Assembly (NCBI GenBank): GCA_017536475.1
Contig: JAFXHH010000026.1
Span: 1-59,108 of the forward strand
Origin: Clostridia bacterium
GTDB taxonomy: Bacteria > Bacillota > Clostridia > Oscillospirales > CAG-272
Length of the DNA: 59,108 nucleotides
Direction: 5' to 3'
Position numbers and translations under genes: made by a program. The notes under the pieces are model-generated. The model did not search any database. It was not told where the DNA came from and worked only from the letters and a program-made list of their open reading frames with translations. Of this stretch, positions 1 to 7,844 are shown one piece after another (position 1 is the first letter of the stretch; each line of letters begins with the position of its first letter).

Positions 1-153
1 AATGCACGAAACTATTGGATAACCGAAATAGTCTGGCTTCAAAAGGAGGAATAAGCCAATTCCGGAGAAAGATATACCGATTGCATATCCTGTAATGGCA
101 CTATCTATTTCTTTTGTAAAAACGATTTTCTTCTCTTTCTTTTCTTTTTTCAA
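1..153 (-). CDS. Partial small membrane protein downstream of hsdS
   Basis: An open frame runs off the left edge of the window. It starts at a TTG at 151-153, 10 bases after the hsdS stop, behind a GAGGTGAG ribosome site. The visible 51 residues begin with a very lysine-rich cytosolic stretch (MKKEKKEKK), followed by a hydrophobic segment (YAIGISFSGIGLFLL) that looks transmembrane. I do not recognise the family. It would be the fifth gene of the fic-hsdM-membrane protein-hsdS transcript and the second membrane protein in it. The length and the C-terminus are unknown. Confidence 0.5.
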   Translation of the reverse strand, partial: MKKEKKEKKIVFTKEIDSAITGYAIGISFSGIGLFLLLKPDYFGYPIVSCI

Positions 154-163
154 ATCTCTCACC

Positions 164-1234
164 TCACCCAAAATATTTTTGCATCAATGCTTTTTTTAGT
201 GTTTCGAGCTTCGCAAGGCTCTTTTGAATTTCAAATTTTGATTTGTCAGTCTGTTCGACAAAAGCTGCGAACTTTTCTTGCAATTCAAAAGGTTCAAACG
301 GAACTTCGAATTCTTTAATCTTCGACAAACTAAGGTTTTTCTGACGTACGCCCTGTCTTTCTTGCAAGAAAATAGGTTTCATAATATCAAATAAATAATA
401 CAGCCAAACAATGTTATACCCTTGCTTTGGATTCAGGTTTGCACACGCTTGGTTAGAACTAGAATCCTCTGTCAATATGCCCATCTTAAATGCGGCAGTA
501 TCGTACATTCCAATCATCAAAGTGCCCTTATTAAAAAGTTTTGCAGATGATTGTTGGAGTGCCATCTCAGAAATGTGTTCAACTGAATCAGGCAAATACA
601 AAGAGTTCAATTCACCTGCACTATACCAACGAATATCTCCTTCGAAATACTCTGGCTTTGCTCTGGATGGTGTTCCTCCGCTTGTTAATGCTCCAATTTC
701 ATCGATTTTTACAAGGTTGCTTTTATTGTATTTAGGATCACCAAACATCTCGATAAATCGGGATTTAACAAGCTCGTCCAATTTTGAAAGTTGCTGTTTG
801 CGGAGAGAAATTAGTGTGTTCACTTTATCAAAATTTTCAACAATCTCATTTTGTTTCTCAATTGAACATATGGGAATTTGTGCTTCTGTTAAATTTCCAA
901 GTTTGATATATTTGATTACACCACCGATGGATTGCTTTCTCAATTCTTCTACATAACCATCAAGAAAGCAATATAAATATGGAACAGTTAGAGCATTTTT
1001 GTCTTTGCTCTCAATGATATATGTTCGTTGATATGCGTCAAATTTTCCGTTATAATATTTAACATTCAAATCTCCGTTTCCTGCTACCAAAACACATTCA
1101 CAATCGTAACTATATGTATCAATTCGCAACGGGGTGACGGAGCACGTAAAGAAAGGGTATTGACCGGTTTCACTCGATGCATTTGCATCTAGTTTTCCGG
1201 TTTTTATTTTTACATAATCGCCTAATCTCGCCAT
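164..1234 (-). CDS. hsdS: Type I restriction-modification specificity subunit HsdS
   Basis: A 356-aa S subunit, which would choose the DNA target for the HsdM methylase and, if present, HsdR. It shows the usual two-half layout. The first target-recognition domain opens with RLGDYVKIKTGK and ends in a helical spacer (residues about 125-165, EIVENFDKVNTLISLRKQQLSKLDELVKSRF). The second half starts near KIDEIGALTSGGTPSR and closes with a second conserved helix (FAAFVEQTDKSKFEIQKSLAKLETLKKALMQKYF). I chose the ATG at 1232-1234, whose A is shared with the TGA of the upstream gene, behind GAGGAG, so translation is coupled. HsdR is not in the window; it could lie to the left. Confidence 0.9.
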   Translation of the reverse strand: MARLGDYVKIKTGKLDANASSETGQYPFFTCSVTPLRIDTYSYDCECVLVAGNGDLNVKYYNGKFDAYQRTYIIESKDKNALTVPYLYCFLDGYVEELRKQSIGGVIKYIKLGNLTEAQIPICSIEKQNEIVENFDKVNTLISLRKQQLSKLDELVKSRFIEMFGDPKYNKSNLVKIDEIGALTSGGTPSRAKPEYFEGDIRWYSAGELNSLYLPDSVEHISEMALQQSSAKLFNKGTLMIGMYDTAAFKMGILTEDSSSNQACANLNPKQGYNIVWLYYLFDIMKPIFLQERQGVRQKNLSLSKIKEFEVPFEPFELQEKFAAFVEQTDKSKFEIQKSLAKLETLKKALMQKYFG

Positions 1235-1590
1235 CAATCATACTCCTCTCGCGTTTGACACGCCATAAAAATCAAAAATCCAATAAATGCAATTGCTACA
1301 CACGCAATCAAAATAGCCCACCATGCAAATTTTGCAAGTCCCAAAACCCATAGCACGCCAACTGTGAGAGCATATAAAATCAAGTACAAAAAGCTCCCCA
1401 ACGCAGGTGCGGAACCCTTGACATAAGACAATCCTACTATTCCATATACAACGACCTGAATAATCGGCTCTGCAATCCAATTTATTGCAGCCGCATTGTC
1501 CCCAAAACATTCAAACGGATTGGGAAGAAAGAATTGTCTAACGACAACACTTATAATTGTCATTATAGCATAAGGCGATAGTTTTTTCAC
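1234..1590 (-). CDS. Small multi-pass membrane protein inside the hsdM-hsdS operon
   Basis: A 118-aa protein with about four hydrophobic segments (around residues 5-20, 40-55, 62-85 and 90-110) and a short charged tail (CQTREEYD). It starts with GTG overlapping the hsdM stop (GTGA, 1587-1590), using the GGAGGAG inside the end of hsdM. Its own TGA shares a base with the hsdS start. Translation is therefore coupled on both sides, which argues that it is a real working part of the locus. I do not recognise the family, and a membrane protein between M and S subunits is unusual. A role as a sensor or anchor for the restriction system would be guesswork. Confidence 0.75.
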   Translation of the reverse strand: MKKLSPYAIMTIISVVVRQFFLPNPFECFGDNAAAINWIAEPIIQVVVYGIVGLSYVKGSAPALGSFLYLILYALTVGVLWVLGLAKFAWWAILIACVAIAFIGFLIFMACQTREEYD

Positions 1591-3083
1591 AATATCTCCT
1601 CCAACTCCGCAAGCCCCTTTGTAATCTCCATTTCGAGCTCATGCAATTCCACCATAAGCTCGGCGGTAGAGGGGTATTCTACAGGGGTATATTCAGTCTT
1701 TTTGTACTTATTGATCGAGAGGTCGTAGTCGTTCTGCACGATCTCGTCCTTGAGTACGAAGAAGGATTTGTCTGTACGCGCGCGGTCGTTTTCTGCTTCG
1801 AGGTTGTGGAAACGCGCGATGATATCGGGAATGTCGTTTTCTTTGACTTCGCTGCGCTTATCGTCAAGGCTGAATCCGTCGGCTTGCATATCGTAGAACC
1901 AAACCTTATCGGTGCCGCCGTGTCCTGTCTTGGTGAAGATCAGAATTCCCGTCGAAACACCCGCATAGGGCTTGAACACGCCCGAGGGCATGGAAATAAC
2001 GGCTTCAAGGCGGTTATCATCAACGATTGCCTTTCTGATCGCCTTATGAGCTCCTGACGAGCCAAAAAGCACGCCGTCGGGAACGATAACGGCGCATCTG
2101 CCGCCCGTGCGAAGCATACGAAGCATCAGCGCGAGGAAAAGCAGCTCGGTCTTCTTGGTCTTGCACACCTTGAGGAGATCAGGAGAGACGGTATCATAGT
2201 CAAGGCTTCCCTTAAAGGGGGGATTTGCAAGAATAAGCGAATATTTATCCTTATCCGCGTTCTGATCGGACAAGCTGTCGCGGTATTCGATATAGGGGTT
2301 ATCCACTCCGTGGGTCATCATATTCATAGCACCGATGCGGAGCATGGTTCTGTCCATATCGTAGCCGTGGAACATTTCGTTCATATAGTGCGCCTTCTTC
2401 TGTCTGTTGAAGAAGATCTCTTCCTTGCGCTTTTCCTTGAGGTAGTCACCTGCGGCAACAAGGAATCCAGACGTACCGCAGGCAGGGTCGCAGATAACCT
2501 CGTCGGCACTCGGATCCATCAGCTCGACCATCATACGAATAATGTGACGAGGAGTACGGAACTGACCGTTGAGTCCTGACTGCGAGATCTTGGAAAGCAA
2601 ATATTCGTACACATCGCCACGGATGTCACTATCCTTGATCTGTGCCATCTGTGCATAGATATCGTCAAGAATGGTTACGATTTTATCGAGCAGCAAGGGC
2701 GTAGGAATCTTAAAGATGGCATCGTCCATATACTTGGAGTATGCGCCGTTTTTGTTGTCGTGCAGGTTCTTGATGAACGGGAATACCCACTCCTGTACCG
2801 TCGTGTACATCTTCCCTGCGGGAAAATCGTGGAAGGTCGACCACTTGAGCTGATTGCCGTCGATCTCGCGGTCGCCGACCTTTACCTTATCGGCAAAGAT
2901 GCTCTTGTGAGAAAGTCCGAGCATCACCGCCTCCTTGGCACGCATATTATCGGTGTCGTCAAGGTCGTGAATAAACATAAGATAAGTGACCTGCTCGATT
3001 ACGTCGAGGGGATTGACAAGTCCGCCTGCCGCAAATACGTCCCAAAGTCCGTCAATTCTATTTTTAAGCTCGCCTGTGATCAT
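1587..3083 (-). CDS. hsdM: Type I restriction-modification DNA methyltransferase subunit HsdM
   Basis: A 498-aa N6-adenine methylase that methylates the site chosen by HsdS, using SAM. It has the HsdM N-terminal helical domain (about 1-140) followed by an N6_Mtase domain with the SAM-binding motif I DPACGTSGFL and the catalytic ANPPF (motif IV). The C-terminus is helical and ends in an acidic coiled segment (ELHELEMEITKGLAELEEIL). It begins three bases after the fic stop and overlaps the downstream membrane-protein gene by 4 bp, so it is the second gene of the operon. Full length for the family, with no missing motif seen. Confidence 0.95.
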   Translation of the reverse strand: MITGELKNRIDGLWDVFAAGGLVNPLDVIEQVTYLMFIHDLDDTDNMRAKEAVMLGLSHKSIFADKVKVGDREIDGNQLKWSTFHDFPAGKMYTTVQEWVFPFIKNLHDNKNGAYSKYMDDAIFKIPTPLLLDKIVTILDDIYAQMAQIKDSDIRGDVYEYLLSKISQSGLNGQFRTPRHIIRMMVELMDPSADEVICDPACGTSGFLVAAGDYLKEKRKEEIFFNRQKKAHYMNEMFHGYDMDRTMLRIGAMNMMTHGVDNPYIEYRDSLSDQNADKDKYSLILANPPFKGSLDYDTVSPDLLKVCKTKKTELLFLALMLRMLRTGGRCAVIVPDGVLFGSSGAHKAIRKAIVDDNRLEAVISMPSGVFKPYAGVSTGILIFTKTGHGGTDKVWFYDMQADGFSLDDKRSEVKENDIPDIIARFHNLEAENDRARTDKSFFVLKDEIVQNDYDLSINKYKKTEYTPVEYPSTAELMVELHELEMEITKGLAELEEIL

Positions 3084-3086
3084 TTT

Positions 3087-4145
3087 TTAGTCCTTTCCGT
3101 GATTCCACATATACGCGGTGTATCTTCCACCGCCGATTTTCAATATTTCCCCGCTTGTCACCAGATCGTTGAGTGCTCTCTGCACCGTGACCTGACTGAT
3201 ATCGGGGCATTTTTCCATAATCTCGGTTTTTGTGATTTTTCCGAGCGTGCCCTTGATGATCTCTCTGATACGCTCGGGCTTGGACATATTGCCCGTCGCA
3301 TGAGCCTGAACTCTCGACGAAAACTCGCGATATGCCGCAACTATCACTCCGAGGGTGTACTGAACAAAGGGGATATAGTCGTTTTCGCCCTCGTGCCAGC
3401 TCGCCGAGCTGTTGCCAAGCGCCTCGTAATAGGTTTCCTTGCTCTGCTCTATCATTTTTTCGATACTGATATACTTGCCGACGATATAGCCCGCGCGGTA
3501 AAGTAACAAGAGCGTGAGCAGGCGGCTCATTCTGCCGTTACCGTGGTTAAAAGGGTGAATGCAAAGGAAATCCAATATAAACATCGGAATGATAAGAAGC
3601 GGATCGGCATCGCTCCCTTTTATCATTTCGTCAAAGGCTTCGCAAATTTCGTCTATCGCGCTCGGTGTCTCGAATACGGACACGGGCTGAAAACGAACGC
3701 GCCTATTGCCGTCAATATTCTCTTCGGTGATCACGTTGTCCGAATTTTTGTAATTGCCGCCGATTGATTTGCCGCTGAACTTATAAAGATCGCGGTGAAG
3801 CTGCAGAATGATTGACGGCTTTACGGGAATATAGTCGTGATTTTCGTGAATCGTTGCGAGCACGTCGCGATATCCTGCTATCTCCTGCTCGTTTCTCGTT
3901 TGCGGCATCGTTTTGTTTGAAACGAGGCTCTTGAGACGGTCGTCAGAGGTGTAAATACCTTCAATTTTATTCGATGCCTCGGTACTTTGTATTTTTGCAA
4001 TCTCAACAAGTTGAGTAAGCGTATCGGCTTTTGCTTCTATGAACAGGGTCTGCTCGCCCTTGTATTCGTGGATCTGTGTCAATAGCGACACGATCTCAGG
4101 TGTCAGCAGCTTTTGCCATTTATTTCGGTAATTGTAATTACGCAT
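3087..4145 (-). CDS. Fic family protein with C-terminal winged helix, first gene of the hsd operon
   Basis: A 352-aa Fic protein, expected to transfer AMP (or another nucleotide) to a target protein. The catalytic loop is HPFNHGNGRMSR (about residues 198-209), a full match to HPFxxGNGRxxR. An N-terminal inhibitory helix carries SNKIEG (about residues 58-63), matching the (S/T)xxxE(G/N) motif of self-inhibited class II Fic enzymes. Residues about 285-345 look like a winged helix-turn-helix (SKPERIREIIKGTLGKITKT..., then SQVTVQRALNDLVTSGEIL), which suggests DNA binding. It heads the operon behind a strong promoter and a palindrome, so autoregulation is plausible (inference). Fic genes next to type I restriction loci are known. 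Confidence 0.9.
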   Translation of the reverse strand: MRNYNYRNKWQKLLTPEIVSLLTQIHEYKGEQTLFIEAKADTLTQLVEIAKIQSTEASNKIEGIYTSDDRLKSLVSNKTMPQTRNEQEIAGYRDVLATIHENHDYIPVKPSIILQLHRDLYKFSGKSIGGNYKNSDNVITEENIDGNRRVRFQPVSVFETPSAIDEICEAFDEMIKGSDADPLLIIPMFILDFLCIHPFNHGNGRMSRLLTLLLLYRAGYIVGKYISIEKMIEQSKETYYEALGNSSASWHEGENDYIPFVQYTLGVIVAAYREFSSRVQAHATGNMSKPERIREIIKGTLGKITKTEIMEKCPDISQVTVQRALNDLVTSGEILKIGGGRYTAYMWNHGKD

Positions 4146-4181
4146 ATAAACCTCGCGTTACATAATTTTTATCTATAATAT

Positions 4182-4210
4182 AGTATATCACCAATTTCGT
4201 CGCTTGTCAA
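4182..4210 (-). promoter_or_regulatory. Sigma-A-type promoter of the fic-hsdMS operon
   Basis: On the minus strand, TTGACA (4205-4210), a 17-base spacer and TATACT (4182-4187) stand about 35 bases upstream of the fic ATG. This is the only good promoter seen for the leftward restriction operon. Confidence 0.8.
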
Positions 4211-4214
4211 CATT

Positions 4215-4262
4215 AATTTGATCATTTTCTCTCAAATGATCAAATTGAACATTGGGTGATCA
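4215..4262. promoter_or_regulatory. Palindromic operator candidate upstream of fic-hsdMS
   Basis: A long inverted repeat (4215-4228 against 4234-4246, core TTTGATCATTT / AAATGATCAAA) sits directly upstream of the -35 box. A third TGATCA copy lies at 4257-4262. Repeated, evenly symmetric TGATCA cores next to a promoter suggest a binding site for a dimeric regulator, possibly the winged helix of Fic itself. The binding protein is inferred, not shown. Confidence 0.5.
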
Positions 4263-4602
4263 TAATAAAGTCTCCAAAAAATGCTCACATCCCACGCTTT
4301 CCTATAGAACATGCCTCGAGTTTGTGAACAATCTGTAAATTCTGCTGCGATTTGCAATTTTTATCTCAAAAAGCAAAAAAAGTCTATATAAAAGCGGTTA
4401 GGACGCTTTGCAATTTGACAAGCAGGCGAATTTGTGCTAAAATATCCACAGATGAGGCGGAATTCCGATTCTTAATTCCTTTCTTTTTTTGTTTTGAGAA
4501 TATAGCAATTCTCTTCCCTGATGGGATTCGCCGCTTTTATTGTTTTGTGCGGCGAGCTTTATCAGCCTACATTAGGGTTACACAATGCCCACACTCGGGC
4601 GA

Positions 4603-4631
4603 GACCGCCGCTTCCTGTGCGGCGGTCTTTT
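4603..4631 (+). terminator. Hairpin terminator just upstream of the DUF6809 gene
   Basis: GC-rich stem (4603-4610 against 4620-4627, GACCGCCG/CGGCGGTC) followed by TTTTC, ending about 27 bases before the DUF6809 start codon. Another GC stem (CGCCGC/GCGGCG) is visible at about 4529-4556. The rest of 4263-4657 holds no gene I can support. The hairpins could end an upstream leader transcript or attenuate the gene. Confidence 0.55.
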
Positions 4632-4657
4632 CATTATTAATTAATAAGGAGTTAGGT

Positions 4658-4939
4658 ATGAATAACGTAACACGAGAATTTTGGTATGGTAACCTTATAC
4701 CGCACAGCAACTGCAGACTGCAAACTCCGGAAGCTCAGCAGCTGACGGAGCTAATAGTTCGCAACCGTCAAGAGCTTATCACGAGCTTGAACGATCAGCA
4801 AATTGAAACGTTCGACAAGCTAGACGCCTGCTGGACAGAGTACGTAACGATGACCGAAGAGGCGATTTTTGCTTACGCATTTAAGCTCGGAATAAGGATG
4901 GCTACCGAATCCTTAGTCGAAAGCTTCGGACAGAAGTAA
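4658..4939 (+). CDS. DUF6809 family small protein of the integrated element
   Basis: A 93-aa protein starting at the ATG behind AAGGAGTTAGGT (4647-4657). The frame stays open upstream to 4352 but has no ribosome site there. The pattern WYGNLIPHSNC near the start, a helical middle (LTELIVRNRQELITSLNDQQIETFDKL) and a C-terminal FAYAFKLGIRMATE matches DUF6809 as I remember it. These small proteins occur next to serine recombinases on clostridial elements; their function is unknown. It is followed by a strong terminator and then the RepL-like gene. Confidence 0.75.
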   Translation: MNNVTREFWYGNLIPHSNCRLQTPEAQQLTELIVRNRQELITSLNDQQIETFDKLDACWTEYVTMTEEAIFAYAFKLGIRMATESLVESFGQK

Positions 4940-4955
4940 ACAAACTGAATATGCG

Positions 4956-4998
4956 AAAACCGGCGCAGAATTGCTCAGACGATTCTGCGCTGGTTTTT
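4956..4998 (+). terminator. Rho-independent terminator after the DUF6809 gene
   Basis: A long hairpin (arms at about 4956-4971 and 4981-4998, with one mismatch) has A-rich bases on the left and a T-run on the right. It starts 17 bases after the DUF6809 stop. Confidence 0.8.
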
Positions 4999-5087
4999 TA
5001 CGTCAATAAATAGAATTTTCAAAAAAACCAGAAAAACAACCTCATCTTTCATAATTATATTGAATACACAAGAAAGGAGGATACCTT

Positions 5088-5411
5088 ATGCTTTTTTTAA
5101 AAATTTACTACATTGGTTTCTTTGAAAAGTTGCTTGCATCAGCCTCGACCGAGACTCGTGTTCTGGCGTACATTTTTCGTCATGTCGGCTACGATAACTA
5201 CATATACATCAGATACAGTGATGTAGCCAAGGTTGTCGGCTGCTGCCGCGACACCGTCGGCAACGTGATACGCAATCTAATTGAATGCGATTTTTTGCGC
5301 CAAAACGGCCCCAACAGATTTATGATTAATCCGACCTGCATGCACAAAGGACCTAAAGGTCGATTCGACATACTGTCGGCAGAGTTTTTTGGCATTACGC
5401 GCACAAACTGA
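5088..5411 (+). CDS. RepL-like replication protein / winged-helix protein
   Basis: A 107-aa protein behind a strong AAAGGAGG (about 5074). The middle reads as a helix-turn-helix (YSDVAKVVGCCRDTVGNVIRNL, about residues 43-65), with a wing and the RepL-like signature NRFMINPTCMHKG (about 76-88). RepL (PF05732) is the initiator of small Firmicutes plasmids and is also met on integrative elements as a replication or maintenance protein. The full RepL family is usually longer, so this may be a short form or another winged-helix regulator. Lying between DUF6809 and the recombinase supports a role in element maintenance (inference). Confidence 0.6.
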   Translation: MLFLKIYYIGFFEKLLASASTETRVLAYIFRHVGYDNYIYIRYSDVAKVVGCCRDTVGNVIRNLIECDFLRQNGPNRFMINPTCMHKGPKGRFDILSAEFFGITRTN

Positions 5412-5563
5412 AAAGCCAACCGCGAACGCCGCAAAACGCCGCATCTACTGTGCATGCTTCCCTTCTTCATCGGATATACCGCATTGTGCGGCTAGTATTC
5501 TGTTTTCAAAAAAAGAAAAAAAGAAACAAAAAAAGAAGATAAGATGCATTACAGACCGGCAAT

Positions 5564-5600
5564 TCCTGCCAATCCCTTACCACTAAAGGGATTGGCAGGA
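5564..5600. repeat. Perfect 15-bp-stem palindrome downstream of the RepL-like gene
   Basis: The arms 5564-5578 and 5586-5600 are perfect reverse complements around a 7-base loop. An unusual purine-rich tract (5508-5540, runs of A with G) lies just before it. There is no T-run after it, so it is a poor terminator. It is the only striking structure in the 360-base gap 5412-5771. It could be an origin or processing site of the element. Confidence 0.6.
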
Positions 5601-5771
5601 CAAGCGGGTTCGAATATTTTCGTTTTCAGACACAGAAAAATAAGCTATCCCCCCAAAAAATAGGATGGTTTGTTTTTGCATTTTCATTCCACACTAATTT
5701 CGTTTAAACTGTATCATTTCTAGTCTTCACTTAATAATATTGAATAAATTCAACCCCAAGGAGAACGTACT

Positions 5772-5915
5772 ATGAACACCTACACAACAACAAGCACCTT
5801 CACCGGCGATGCGATATCCACCAAGAAATACACGCTGATATGGCGCGCCATCATCGAACGTTCAGAGAACAATCACACCAAGCATATAGACAACGGCAAG
5901 TCGAATATGGTATAA
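5772..5915 (+). CDS. 47-aa ORF directly upstream of the serine recombinase
   Basis: A short frame starting at ATG 5772 behind AAGGAG (5758-5763, eight bases away) and ending at TAA 5913-5915, 49 bases before the recombinase start. The product begins MNTYTTTSTFTGDAIS and holds KKYTLIWRAII. It shows no membrane segment. I do not recognise it. The very good ribosome site and its position suggest a real small gene co-transcribed with the recombinase, but no promoter was identified with confidence. Confidence 0.55.
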   Translation: MNTYTTTSTFTGDAISTKKYTLIWRAIIERSENNHTKHIDNGKSNMV

Positions 5916-5964
5916 TATAGGCGGAGGTAACAGTACGTTCTTGCCTGATAAGGAGGAACTTAAT

Positions 5965-7524
5965 ATGAACCAAAAAGTAGCGATCTACTGCCGTCTTTCC
6001 GAGGAGGACAGGAACAAGCGCAGTGAGACCGACGACTCCGAAAGCATCCAGAATCAAAAAAACATGCTCACCGAGCACGCGATCAAGAACGGTTGGGACA
6101 TATACGGCATTTACAGCGACGACGACTACACGGGCGCTGACCGTAACCGCCCCGAATTCAAACGTCTGATCGCCGATGCAAAAGCACGCTGCTTCAACAT
6201 TGTGCTCTGCAAAACGCAGTCGCGCTTTACACGTGAGCTTGAGCTCGTCGAAAAGTACATACACGGTCTTTTTCCCTTATGGGGCATACGTTTTGTCAGC
6301 ATTGTAGACAATGCTGACACCGCCAACAAGGGCAACAAAAAAAGCCGTCAGATCAACGGTCTTATCAACGAGTGGTACCTTGAGGACATGTCCGACAACA
6401 TCAAAAGCGTGCTTGAAAGCAAGCGCCGTCAAGGGCTGCACATCGGCTCGTTCGCGCTCTACGGATACAAAAAGGATCCCGAGCGCAAGGGGCATCTGAT
6501 CATCGACTTCCCTGCCGCCGACGTCGTGCGCGAGGTCTTCTCGCTCTACGATCAAGGGTACGGTAGAACGGCGATCGCGAGGATACTCAACGAGCGCGGA
6601 ATTCCCAACCCCACCGAGTACAAGCGCTTGTGCGGACTCAGATATCAACCCTCGAAGTCAAAAAACAGCACTATGTGGCGCTATCCCGCGATCTCGAGCA
6701 TGCTTTCTAATCCGATGTACATCGGCAACATGGTTCAAGGAAGGAGCGGCAGTATTTCCTTTAAGACAAAGGAGGTCAGACCCCGTCCGAAATCCGAATG
6801 GTTTATCGTTGAGAACACGCACGAGCCCATTATCGACCGCGAGCTATGGGATCGGGTTCAATCACGACTTGCCGAGCGCGCAAAGCCCTTTATAAGCGGC
6901 ACTGTCGGGATCTTTGCCAAAAAGGTCTATTGTGGCGAGTGCGGATATGCTCTGCGATCATCGAAAAATCACGGCAGATACTATCTTCAGTGCGCCACGC
7001 GCCATATCGCAAGGGATGCCTGCGGCGGCTGCTTCATCCCCGTAAGCGCGCTGGAGGAGGCGGTCATCGGCGAGCTCAATAAGATCACCGACGAGTATCT
7101 CGACCGCGACGAGCTTGAGAGAAGCATCGAATTTGCCGCCGCACTCAAGGAAAGAAAAAAGGAGCTGACAAGCTCGCTTGCTGCTCTCGAAAAGAACTGC
7201 GAGCAGCTTTCAAAGGGCGTGCGCGACTTGTATATGGATAAGGTCAAGGAGCTGATCAGCGAATCCGATTTCATTGCACTCTCGCGCGACGTCAAAAAGG
7301 AGATCAACCGTGTAGAAGACGAAATTTCAGCGCTTCAAAAGCAGATCAGAGAGCTTGACGAGCGCATCGAATCGGGCGACGACCGCCAAAAGATCATCGA
7401 AAAATACGTCCATCCCGAGCACCTGACGCGCGAGACGACCGAGGCCTTGATCGACAGGATCACGATCACGAGAAATCCTTTAAGCAAAAAGGAAATCGGC
7501 ATAAATATCCGTTGGAAATTTTAG
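5965..7524 (+). CDS. Large serine recombinase (integrase/excisionase of the element)
   Basis: A 519-aa large serine recombinase for site-specific integration and excision. It starts at the ATG 5965 behind AAGGAGG (5950-5956); the upstream TTG frame lacks a ribosome site. The resolvase domain carries the nucleophile serine in YCRLSEED (Ser about 12) and arginines such as KTQSRFTRELE. It is followed by the Recombinase domain (about 165-290, with GSFALYGYKKDP and SSMLSNPMYIG), a zinc ribbon (CGECGYALR...CATRH...CGGC, about 323-360) and a long coiled coil (about 365-480). It ends about 20 bp before the 3' part of cotJC, the place expected for an attachment site at one end of an element. Confidence 0.95.
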   Translation: MNQKVAIYCRLSEEDRNKRSETDDSESIQNQKNMLTEHAIKNGWDIYGIYSDDDYTGADRNRPEFKRLIADAKARCFNIVLCKTQSRFTRELELVEKYIHGLFPLWGIRFVSIVDNADTANKGNKKSRQINGLINEWYLEDMSDNIKSVLESKRRQGLHIGSFALYGYKKDPERKGHLIIDFPAADVVREVFSLYDQGYGRTAIARILNERGIPNPTEYKRLCGLRYQPSKSKNSTMWRYPAISSMLSNPMYIGNMVQGRSGSISFKTKEVRPRPKSEWFIVENTHEPIIDRELWDRVQSRLAERAKPFISGTVGIFAKKVYCGECGYALRSSKNHGRYYLQCATRHIARDACGGCFIPVSALEEAVIGELNKITDEYLDRDELERSIEFAAALKERKKELTSSLAALEKNCEQLSKGVRDLYMDKVKELISESDFIALSRDVKKEINRVEDEISALQKQIRELDERIESGDDRQKIIEKYVHPEHLTRETTEALIDRITITRNPLSKKEIGINIRWKF

Positions 7525-7556
7525 CGCCGATCCGTCGTCGTTAGCCCATAGCACCA
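7525..7556. other. Probable attachment-site junction (element | cotJC)
   Basis: Between the recombinase stop (7522-7524) and the point where CotJC-like sequence becomes recognisable (about 7545-7556) there are only about 20-30 bases. Serine integrases commonly sit next to one attachment site, so the crossover core should lie here. The exact core cannot be fixed without the other junction, which is left of the window. Confidence 0.5.
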
Positions 7557-7748
7557 GAACAAAAGGCGAGAGTCACCTACGACAACATCCTTCGCATGAT
7601 CGACGATCCCGATATTCGCGAGCCGATCAAATTCCTTCGTGAGCGCGAGCTCGTGCACTATCAGCGATTCGCCGACGCCCTCCGTCACGCGCAGGAGTCG
7701 ATGAATTCGAAGAATTTTTACGCGACGAATCCAAGCTTTGACAAGTAA
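7545..7748 (+). pseudogene. cotJC: 3' part of cotJC (manganese-catalase-like spore coat protein), interrupted by the element
   Basis: A 67-codon frame without its own start codon, preceded in frame by TAG (7542-7544). It reads (P)IAPEQKARVTYDN, then ..DDPDIREPIKFLREREL.., ending in SKNFYATNPSFDK. This is the C-terminal third of CotJC, whose family has AAEQKAR and FLREREIVHFQRF at the matching places. The rest of the gene is missing here and is expected beyond the left end of the integrated element. Codons are intact with no internal stop, so precise excision could restore the gene. A terminator follows at 7845. Confidence 0.8.
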
Positions 7749-7844
7749 GATCACCTCGTAATCATAAAGCAACAAACCCGAGCTTTGCGACAAAGAAATT
7801 GCAACAAGCTCAAGCCTTGATATAAGTAAAAGCAAACAAAAAGC

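Noticed and set aside
4352..4657. N-terminal extension of the DUF6809 frame
   Set aside because: The extension runs through a terminator hairpin and has no ribosome site; the good AAGGAG stands before ATG 4658.
7521..7835. A 104-codon minus-strand frame over the recombinase end
   Set aside because: It is antisense to the recombinase tail and the cotJC remnant; the plus-strand CotJC match explains the sequence much better.
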